Positions 1 to 7,012 of a stretch of DNA of 52,130 bases are shown here, piece after piece. Origin of the DNA: Candidatus Palauibacter denitrificans (lineage in GTDB: Bacteria; Gemmatimonadota; Gemmatimonadetes; Palauibacterales; Palauibacteraceae); NCBI GenBank assembly GCA_009841015.1, contig VXMQ01000064.1, positions 1 through 52,130 on the forward strand, read 5' to 3'. A model generated the notes under the pieces. That model made no database searches. It saw only the letters and a list, made by a program, of their open reading frames with translations, and was not told where the DNA came from. Within the stretch, counting starts at the first letter, position 1; each line of letters begins with the position of its first letter. A program made the translations under genes and the position numbers.

Positions 1-1
1 C

Positions 2-1562
2 AGCCTCTTCGACGACGAGAAGCCGTCGATCCGCCGTGTGACCGGCACCGGCGAAATAGAGGACAGCCGCGTAGGCATGCCATCCAATTGCCACCTCGTG
101 ATCGCCAACCCGCCGTACACCCGAGCGGGCGGCCCCGGCGACGAGAAGAACACGGTTTGGAATCCCATCTTCGGCTCGCTCCTCGACAAGCGGGACGCCG
201 AGAAGATGAAGAACGCGCTTCGGAAAGCGCTCAACGGGACGGAGGCAAGTCTCTACGCGGGGCTGGGATCGGCCTTCGTGGTGCTCGCCGATCAGGCGCT
301 GGGTATCGGGGGACGCTTGGCTTTCGTGCTCCCGGCGACGGTACTCACCGGCAGCCGCTGGGCACCCATCCGGCGGCTCTTGCTGTCCAAGTACACGGTG
401 GAATGGGTGGTCGTGAGTCACGATTCTCGGAGTCGGAGCGCCAAGAAGGGGCTGCCTGGGCGGCTGTTGGTATCGTTCTCAGAGTCCACGCGCATCGCCG
501 AAGTACTGATCATCGCGACACGTCGGCGATCAGGCCGTCCCAAGGGCAGCCACGCGTACTTCGTGAATCTGCTTCGCAATCCGGACGAGCCCATCGAGGC
601 GCTGGCCCTGACCCGGAAGCTTCTGACTCTGCGCGATGGCCTCGCGCCGCTTGAGCCTGCCGCGATCGATATCGGGGAGACGACGTGGGGGAATGCCGTT
701 TCGGTTCCGCAGGAAACCCTGCCATGGGAGGGCGGGCCGTGGTCCCTCGCGACGTTCGTCCAGCCGGGACTTGCGTTGATCGCCAAGCGCATCGCGTCGG
801 GCAAACATGGCGGGCGTGATTCGGTGCCGATCACGGAACTCGGGAAGCTGGCTGACTTTGGACCCTACGAGATGCAGATCAAGAACCCAAAGCAAGGCCT
901 CTTCACCATTCGCGAACGCCCGTCAGGAGCGACCGACGCGGAATGGGAGCTTCGCGCGGGATTCCCAGCGCTGTGGCGGCACAAGGGGGTCCGAAACAGG
1001 TCTCTGGAAGCGTGCGCCGACTCGCGGCTTGAACGGCGGGCTGACCGTAAGAGGAGCGATCAGGATCGGATGCTGGCGCAGCAAGGACGACTGCACCTCG
1101 CGCGCGAACTCCGGTATGCCCCTCAGCGATTGGCGGCCGTCATTACCGACAAACCGATGCTCGGGGTGAGATCGTGGATATCCGTTCTGCCCCGCAATCC
1201 GGCTCCGGGCAAGGACGAAGCCTTGTGCCTGTGGCTCAAACTCCACCTTCGGGCTCCTCCTTCGAATCATGCACGGCAACCGGCCCTACTTGGGCCGCTC
1301 GGCCGTGCCCCACGAACTTGCCCGTACCATGCCGGTGCTTGATTTAGAGCGCCTGTCGCTGAACCAACTCGCGGCCGCCGCAGCCGTCTACGCCGACCTC
1401 AAGCACTGCGAGCTTCAGGGCTTCACCGCGCTGGCCGAGGATCCCGTCCGGCACGAGATCAACGAGCGCCTATGCCGTAAGGTGCTTGACATCGATCCCG
1501 AGATCGTGGCCGACATCTCCCGCAAGCTGGCTCTGGAGCCCACGTTGCATGCCCGGCACTGA
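2..1562 (+). pseudogene. N6-adenine DNA methyltransferase, 3' part, frameshifted
   Basis: The reading frame is open to the left edge of the window, so the gene is cut off upstream. The adenine-methyltransferase motif IV NPPY lies at 107-118 and is preceded by a hydrophobic strand, as in class I N6-adenine methylases. The SAM-binding motif I would lie off the left edge. The first frame runs on to a stop near 1342 but loses family character after about 1237. Removing one A from the AAA at 1238-1240 continues the protein (LNSTFGLLLRIMHGNRPYLG) in the next frame to the TGA at 1560-1562, ending with about 95 residues rich in Leu and Ala. Such proteins usually belong to restriction-modification or phage-defence loci, but no partner gene is visible. 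It is either a real pseudogene or a single-base assembly error. Confidence 0.75.
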
Positions 1563-1856
1563 GGACCAGCGCAGTTGCGCTCGGCCATCGCCGAAGGTTC
1601 AGCGGGCTTCGCCGCTGGCCGGTTGTGCACCCCCAAGGCGGCTCAGGGGAGCCTCGTGGTCGGACGGCATGGTGAAGTGTCCGTGACCATGCGGACAAGG
1701 GGTTTTCTTTCCCGCCATCCAACCCGGTTTTCCCGCTTTCGGGGCACGGTCCAGCAAGGTCCAGTACAACGGCAGGAAACGCAGATCGTGCAGCCCTGTA
1801 AGTAGTTAGCCGATCTCCTGCCGGGATTCTGGCCTCAGGCAATCCGCCTGACGGAC
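1563..1856. other. Non-coding gap between two broken genes
   Basis: About 290 bases between the methylase stop and the barrel remnant. Short open frames exist on both strands but none has a ribosome site, family motif or convincing composition. A TAG at 1803-1805 closes the frame just upstream of the barrel remnant. I see no tRNA, hairpin terminator or repeat here. Confidence 0.5.
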
Positions 1857-2777
1857 GTGGCTGGGACGCTCGAACTGGGACTGCTGCGCTACATCGCCCG
1901 CACCGAACAGGCCTCCAGCATCGACATCCACTACGACGGAGCCGACCACGGAGAGATCGCGGCCCGGCCCGAAGACGACCCATGGAACTTCTGGACGTTC
2001 CGGCTGCGCGCGAACGCCGAACTCGATGTGGACGAGCGCACCGAATCGTACGAACTCGAGAGCGGGTTCTCGGCCGACCGGGTCACGGACGCCCTGAAAC
2101 TCGAATTCTCCGTTGACGGGAGTTACAACCGGCGGCTGTTCGAGACCTCCGACACGACGTCGGTCACCAGCATCCGCGAGAGCTACGGGGCCGAGGGGCT
2201 CAGCGTGTGGAGCCTGTCGGACCACTGGTCGGCCGGGACCGCATTCGAGGTGGGACACTCCAGCTTTGCGAATGAAGACGTACAACTCCGGGTGGGGCCG
2301 GCGCTGGAGTACAACATCTTCCCCTACTCCGAGTCGACCCGCAGGCAGTTCAATTTTCTCTACACGATCGGCGTCCGGTATCACAACTACATCGAACAGA
2401 CGGTTTTCCTCAAGGAAGAGGAAACGCTTCCCCACCACCGTTTCAGCGTCCGGCTCAGCGTCCGCCAGCCGTGGGGCGAATCGTACGGGTTTCTGACTTT
2501 CTCCCAGTTCCTCCACGACCCCTCGAAGAACCGCTTCACGGCCTTCGCGGGGGCCGATTTCCGGATCTTCCGCGGCCTGTCGCTCCGGCTCAACGCGAAC
2601 TACTCCCGCATCCGCGACCAGCTCAACGTGCCGGCCGGCGACGCCACCACGGAGGAGGTCCTCCTCCGCCAGCGCATCCTCCAGAGCGGCTTCGAGTACG
2701 GCGTGTCGGTGGGCTTCTCCTACACCTTCGGATCGATCTACTCCAACGTGGTCAACCCCCGGCTGGACCGCTTCTAA
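1857..2777 (+). pseudogene. Outer-membrane beta-barrel protein lacking its N-terminus
   Basis: The 306-residue product has alternating polar and aromatic strands typical of an outer-membrane barrel, a run of Tyr/Phe-rich strands, and ends in Phe (RLDRF), the usual barrel C-terminal signal. From memory it matches a Gemmatimonadota family of unknown function whose full-length members start with a signal peptide and a soluble domain of roughly 110-130 residues; both are absent here. The frame is open only back to the TAG at 1803-1805, and neither the GTG at 1857 nor anything before it has a clear ribosome site. The gene therefore looks 5'-truncated, probably by the rearrangement that also damaged the methylase. 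An expressed, unexported remnant is possible but would not assemble as a barrel. Confidence 0.6.
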
Positions 2778-2780
2778 CAT

Positions 2781-3103
2781 GGTTTGCGTACCACTGGAGG
2801 TCGTGCCCGATGAGAACTTGTTCCCGTGGATGAGCGTAATCGGTCTCGTTCGTCCGGTTGACTGACTCCAGTCGTATCACAGTTCGTCTCAGCTCCCGTG
2901 CGAACCGTTTCGAGACGGGCCCCGTTCCCGCGCATCCAATCGGACAGATCACAGTGAGGCCCTCGCCGTTGAAGACGAGTTGATTTGGTTCTGCAACTCC
3001 GTTGGCAGAGTGGGGTGACCTCCCAGTCGTGACGCCGCGTTTCTTCGTGCCGTTTCTCACACTTCTCTCGAGAAGCAGGAAAGAACCACGGGCAAGCACA
3101 TGT
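2781..3103. other. Intergenic region, nothing recognised
   Basis: About 320 bases between the barrel remnant and the Cys-rich gene, which point toward each other. GC content is visibly lower than in the surrounding genes. Open frames occur on both strands but have no ribosome site or recognisable family. No clear terminator hairpin with a T-tract is seen. Confidence 0.45.
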
Positions 3104-3487
3104 CTATTCTATACCTGCACGACCCCCATTGCCTCGATCACCGCCATTGCCGGTGCTCACCGAATACCTTTCGTCAATAAACGTGTCTTCGGCATCTTCC
3201 GCGATTCGACCCAGTAGCTCGCTCGTCTCGCACCGTGGCAGTATGGCTAGCAGGACCCCTTCGTCGGACGTGATCGCTTGGGCGATACATCCGTCCAGGC
3301 TGCACGTCTCCTTCGTGGCTTCGCAGTTCGAGAAGAGGCCGCCATCGGTGCAACCGAAGCCTTTATGGTTGCCTTCGGCATCTTCAATGGCAACGCAGCG
3401 TTCATTACACTGCGCAACCGTGGCGTCGGGTGTTGCGAAGAACAACACTCCGAAGACTGCGAGAGGAATCAGTCTTTTCCACATCAT
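3104..3487 (-). CDS. Small secreted cysteine-rich protein
   Basis: A 127-residue protein starting MMWKRLIPLAVFG with a clear signal peptide ending at an Ala-Gln junction (ATVAQ). The start at 3487 is chosen because AAGGAG lies about 7 bases upstream. The mature part carries seven cysteines (QC, RC, GC, NC, TC, GC, RC), suggesting disulfides in the periplasm or outside, and ends in a Gly/Asn/Arg-rich tail. It lies 32 bases downstream of the propeller gene on the same strand and probably shares its promoter. I do not recognise a named family. The pairing resembles propeller plus small secreted protein pairs in Bacteroidota (for example with NVEALA proteins), but the sequence itself is different, so function is unknown. 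Confidence 0.7.
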   Translation of the reverse strand: MMWKRLIPLAVFGVLFFATPDATVAQCNERCVAIEDAEGNHKGFGCTDGGLFSNCEATKETCSLDGCIAQAITSDEGVLLAILPRCETSELLGRIAEDAEDTFIDERYSVSTGNGGDRGNGGRAGIE

Positions 3488-3519
3488 TCTAATCTCCTTT
3501 GCCAGCTGTCGGTGTTTCA

Positions 3520-4602
3520 TTAGCGTCGAACGCTGACCTGAATTCGACGCAGTACGGGCTTGAGCAGATGCTCGCCCGTGGCCCATAGAACGCCGCGATC
3601 CTTGTCGTAACCGACTAAAACACCCCAATCTTCAGGTACGGATGTGCTGGCGACGTAACCGCCGCTCGTCGTATAGAGGTCCCAGTAACGGTGTTCTCCT
3701 TCCCGGCGGTCGACCACGAATGACGAATCCGACAGCAAGACTGCGGGTTGGAAGAACGGTCGTTCAACATGGGGGCGACTGATCGTAAGGCCACCTGCGC
3801 GCTCCTCGACCGTAATCAAATCATCGGCTGTCACATCGTACTTGAATGGCCCTTCGAAGGTTGCCAGGCGCTCTCCGTCGACCGAATAGTGGTAGATGTC
3901 GTATGGCAAACGGCGGACATAGATCAGGTTGCCGTCCGCCGCAAGCGTGATGGGTCCGGCACCGTGGTAGGAAAGTACCATTCGGTTTTCGGCGGTGGGC
4001 AGCGGAGCGAATGAGCGGAGGTGGCGAAAGTCAGGACCGAAGACGTGTACGGCGGAATCACTCGGAACTCCATAGGACGTGGTTCCGGAGATCGCGATCC
4101 TGTCGTCGGCATGAACCACGAAGCCGTCTACCGATTCGAAGGAAAAGTCCACTTGTCGCCGATCAATGAATTCCCCCTGCCGTGAGAACCGGGAGATCGC
4201 GCTCCCGAATCGATCGAACACGTAGACGGTACCGTCCGGGGCGGCTGAAATGCGGTAGGGAGTTCGGAATTCGCCCGGCCCTTGACCCTGTCCACCTGAT
4301 CTCCAAGCGATCTCTCCTGCCGGGTCTACCGCGACGATCTGATAGTTATACATATCAACGAGATAGACGAAGCCATCGTGGCCCATATCGGAATCGAGCA
4401 GGATTGTGAACTCCTCGTCGCTTCCGATGATCGACACGTGCATCACTTCCAAGGGGAAGCCCGAATCGAACTGAAAACCCTGAGCGAAGAGCGTGTCCCC
4501 GAACGGCAGGAGTAACAAGAAGAGACCACAAATACGTGCTGGCAGGACGCCAAGTTGCTTTCCTGGACGTGCAAGGGAGTGCTTCGTCGTTTTGCTTGTC
4601 AT
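3520..4602 (-). CDS. Secreted 6-bladed beta-propeller protein
   Basis: A 360-residue protein with an N-terminal basic stretch and hydrophobic signal (about residues 20-40, ending FAQG). It is followed by repeated blades of the NHL/TolB-like 6-bladed propeller type: DGFVYLVDMYNYQIVAVD, then DGTVYVFDRFGSAISRF, and later DGNLIYVRR. The GQGPGEF segment between blades is characteristic of this family. The fold usually binds a ligand or partner outside the cytoplasm and has no catalytic signature. The ATG start at 4602 has only a weak ribosome site but fits the signal peptide. A near-consensus promoter lies 85-114 bases upstream. The small Cys-rich gene follows 32 bases downstream, so the two probably form one transcript. 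Confidence 0.8.
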   Translation of the reverse strand: MTSKTTKHSLARPGKQLGVLPARICGLFLLLLPFGDTLFAQGFQFDSGFPLEVMHVSIIGSDEEFTILLDSDMGHDGFVYLVDMYNYQIVAVDPAGEIAWRSGGQGQGPGEFRTPYRISAAPDGTVYVFDRFGSAISRFSRQGEFIDRRQVDFSFESVDGFVVHADDRIAISGTTSYGVPSDSAVHVFGPDFRHLRSFAPLPTAENRMVLSYHGAGPITLAADGNLIYVRRLPYDIYHYSVDGERLATFEGPFKYDVTADDLITVEERAGGLTISRPHVERPFFQPAVLLSDSSFVVDRREGEHRYWDLYTTSGGYVASTSVPEDWGVLVGYDKDRGVLWATGEHLLKPVLRRIQVSVRR

Positions 4603-4686
4603 CCGTGGCTTCGATCTGCAAAGGAATGGACATGGGTCTCGACGATGCTACCGCGTAGCTGCATCGCGGACTATTCATATTGTCCG

Positions 4687-4716
4687 ATCATACGCCTGCC
4701 TTTTTCAGGATGTCAA
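4687..4716 (-). promoter_or_regulatory. Near-consensus sigma70 promoter for the propeller operon
   Basis: On the minus strand TTGACA (4716-4711) is separated by 18 bases from TATGAT (4692-4687), an 11 of 12 match to the housekeeping consensus. It sits in the lowest-GC patch of the area. The predicted transcript start near 4680 leaves a leader of about 78 bases before the ATG at 4602. Confidence 0.7.
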
Positions 4717-4811
4717 ACTCGAGTCTTGTCCAACGGCACATGAGCCTGAACGGGGGCTGGGTTTCCAGCGGGAGGTGAGCCTGAAGCGCGGGGCGATGAG
4801 ATCATGGAGGC

Positions 4812-5500
4812 ATGATCGTGACGCGTCGCACCCGAACGGATCCGCACCCTGGAGCAGGTTCGCGTCTTCCTCGACGGCAGAGAGCCGGTGGACTTCGACC
4901 TCGACGACCGGGGCTCGGCCTACCTCTCTGTCAGACGCTCGCTGGAGGGGCTCCGCTACCACCACCTCGGCAAGCTGGACAAGGGGGCTGGTGAAGGCCT
5001 ACCTCGCCAAGGCGACCGGGCTCTCGAGAGCCCAGCTCACTCGGCTCACCGCCCAGCACCGGAGAACCGGCGACATCCGCGACCGTCGCGGCAAGCCCCC
5101 GGCCAACGCCTTCCGGCGCCGTTACACACCGCGCGACGCCGCCCTCCTGGCCGAGGTCGACGACGCCTACGGCCGCCTCTCCGGGCCCGCCACCAAGGAG
5201 ATCTTCCGCCGCCAGTACGAAGTCCACGGCGACGGACGCTTCGAGCGACTCGCGCGCATCTCCAACGGCCACATCTACAACCTCCGCAAAGCCCGCGACT
5301 ATCGTCTCGGGGCCCTCCTCCTCGCCAAGACCCGGCCCGTACACATCCCATCGGCGTCCGCCGCAAGCCCGACCTCGACGGACGTCCCGGCTTCGTCCGT
5401 GTCGACACCGTCCACCAGGGCGACCTCGACGGCGAGAAGGGGCTCTACGTCTTCAACGTCGTCGATCAGGTCACCCAGTTCGAGCACATCGGCGCCGCCG
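4812..5500 (+). mobile_element. Decayed DDE transposase (integrase-core IS remnant)
   Basis: A helix-turn-helix segment (GLSRAQLTRLTAQHRRTGD) is followed by the start of an integrase core (FVRVDTVHQGDLDGEKGLY), with the first catalytic Asp in VDTVH. The protein is only readable by switching frame. There is one extra G in the run at 4983-4987 (LDKG then LVKAYLAK), and one missing C near 5347-5349 (VHIP then IGVRRKPDLDG) restores the first frame. A further shift near 4836-4840 is likely. It stops after about NVVDQVTQFEHIG, so the second Asp and the Glu of the DDE triad are gone. It looks like an IS481/IS3-like element. I cannot see a terminal inverted repeat on either side. Non-functional. Confidence 0.75.
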
Positions 5501-6204
5501 TCCGCGCCAGCGAGCACGTCCACCCCTCGACGCGCATCCATTACGTGATGCCGAACGCCGGCGAGGCGCCGAACGTCGTTCCCGAATACGCGAAGGTGTG
5601 GTACTACGTGCGCGACACGCTGCGCTCGAACGTCGACGAGTACTACGAGTGGCTGCTCGACATCGCGGACGCCGCCGCGCAGGCGACCCGCACCGAGAAC
5701 GAGGTCTCGCTCATCACCGGCGTGCACGCCCTGCTGCTCAACCGTCCGCTGCAGGAGGCGATGCAGGCCAACCTGGAAGCCGTCGGCGGCCCCGCGTTTC
5801 CGGATGCCTTCCAGGCCTGGGGCCGCGAGATGCAGGCCGGTCTCGATATCGAGCGGGTGGGACTCGACGTCGACGTTCAGCCGCTCGCGGCGCACGCAGC
5901 CCCGGCACAGGGAGGATCCACCGACGTGGCGGAGGTGAGCTGGATCACGCCGACGGTCCAGCTCGAAGTGACGTCCGCTCCGAAGGGCGTCCCGTGGCAC
6001 TCGTGGGCCACGAGCGCGTCGCACGGGACCGAGTGGGCGGCCGCCGCCGCGGATGTGGCCGCGCGCGTCATGGCGCTGACGGGAGTGGACCTGTTGACGG
6101 ATCCCGCCCTGCTCGAAGCCGCGCAGGCGGCGCACCGCGAGTCGACGGCGGGCCGCCCCTGGCGCTCGGCGATCCCGGCAGACCAGAAACCCCCCATTCC
6201 CTAG
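5500..6204 (+). pseudogene. M20-family amidohydrolase, C-terminal third (AbgB-like)
   Basis: From EHVHPSTRIHYVMPNAGEAP onward the product matches the C-terminal part of M20 amidohydrolases of the p-aminobenzoyl-glutamate hydrolase subunit B type, including the dimerisation-domain strand (VWYYVRDT) and the LLLNRPLQEAMQANLE helix. The N-terminal zinc ligands and most of the catalytic domain are missing, replaced by the transposase remnant. The junction lies around 5485-5511, and the two pieces are in the same frame, so a chimeric protein could be translated, but it could not be an active hydrolase. Intact relatives are about 450-480 residues; about 230 remain. The gene was truncated by insertion or by recombination at the IS. 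Confidence 0.75.
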
Positions 6205-6260
6205 CAGCCCGCTGACGCCGGGTTTGCCGCGAATTGCCGGCAGCCCCGACCGGAGGTGCG

Positions 6261-6285
6261 GCGCGACCGGTCTTGCCGGTCGTGC
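6261..6285 (+). terminator. Hairpin after the amidohydrolase remnant
   Basis: CGACCGG (6264-6270) and CCGGTCG (6276-6282) pair around a TCTTG loop. The stem extends outward by three more pairs, including one G-T. There is no strong T-run after it, so a terminator role is only likely. Confidence 0.4.
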
Positions 6286-6415
6286 TTCGATTCCTATGCT
6301 TCAAAGGGGGGGTGGCCGTGCCCGGTGAGCGTTTGCGGCGCGCCGCGCGTGTCTGCCCGGCTGGGGGAAGGGACGTGTGCGGGGGGCTTCACCACCTTCA
6401 GGCGGAGGGAACGCC

Positions 6416-6823
6416 ATGAACACGAAGTGCCTCATCGCCTCGATCGCCGGCGCCGTCGTCCTCTTTGTGGGCGGCTACGTCCTGTACGAACTGCTCCTGG
6501 GCGGCTTCTTCGAAGCCAACATGGGCTCAGCCACCGGTGTGATTAAGGAGTCTCCCGATTTCCTCTGGATCGTCGTCGGCCAGCTCGCGGCCGGCGGAGT
6601 GCTCGCGACCGCCCTGGGCTGGAAGGGCGCGACGGATGTCGCGGGCGGCGCCCAGGCGGGCGCCAAGCTCGGCGCCCTCATTGCCGCGGCCTTCGGGTTC
6701 GTGGCGCTGGGCGCGATGAACACCTCGACCCTCACCTCGGTCGTCGTCGACGTCGTCGTCACGGCCGTACTGTGGGGCGCCGCCGGCGCCGTCGTCGGCA
6801 TGATGCTCGGACGCGGCGACTAG
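6416..6823 (+). CDS. Small Gly/Ala-rich integral membrane protein
   Basis: A 135-residue protein with about four hydrophobic segments: near residues 5-28, 50-67, 80-98 and 105-128. The last is very Val-rich (VVVDVVVTAVLWGAAGAVVG). The start at 6416 is chosen because GGAGGGA lies about 7 bases upstream. The layout resembles small DUF1761-like or other uncharacterised four-helix membrane proteins of this group, but I cannot name the family with confidence. It stands alone between the amidohydrolase remnant and the S9 peptidase, with a hairpin on each side, so it is probably monocistronic. Function unknown. Confidence 0.65.
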   Translation: MNTKCLIASIAGAVVLFVGGYVLYELLLGGFFEANMGSATGVIKESPDFLWIVVGQLAAGGVLATALGWKGATDVAGGAQAGAKLGALIAAAFGFVALGAMNTSTLTSVVVDVVVTAVLWGAAGAVVGMMLGRGD

Positions 6824-6924
6824 CGACGACGCCAGCTCGCTAACGAACTCGGTTTGACCCCTTTCGGCGGGGGGTCGGTCGGCCGGACCGGCTGCCGCCG
6901 ATCGGGTGTGCCTGCGCGCGTCGC

Positions 6925-6951
6925 GGGGCGGCCATCTGGACAGGCCGCCCC
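6925..6951 (+). terminator. GC-rich hairpin between membrane protein and S9 peptidase
   Basis: GGGGCGGCC (6925-6933) pairs perfectly with GGCCGCCCC (6943-6951) around a 9-base loop. It lies about 100 bases after the stop at 6823 and 61 bases before the next start. No T-tract follows, so it may be a factor-dependent terminator or a leader structure of the S9 gene. Confidence 0.4.
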
Positions 6952-7012
6952 GACCTCCTTCACGTTCTCCGTCTCTCATCTCGTTCCGATCACGACAGCC
7001 ACGAGTCTTGCC

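Noticed and set aside
1806..2780. A 324-codon minus-strand frame opposite the barrel remnant
   Set aside because: Shadow of the barrel gene: composition is Val/Glu/Arg/Gly repeats and no ribosome site; the plus-strand reading has alternating barrel strands and an aromatic C-terminus.
2752..3099. Possible 115-codon gene on the minus strand between the barrel and the Cys-rich gene
   Set aside because: Overlaps the barrel end, has no ribosome site and no recognisable features; may be chance in a lower-GC gap.
3488..3628. Earlier start for the Cys-rich gene, including a TAATG overlap at 3520
   Set aside because: The extra residues are not a signal peptide and have no ribosome site; MMWKRL at 3487 has AAGGAG and begins the signal sequence.
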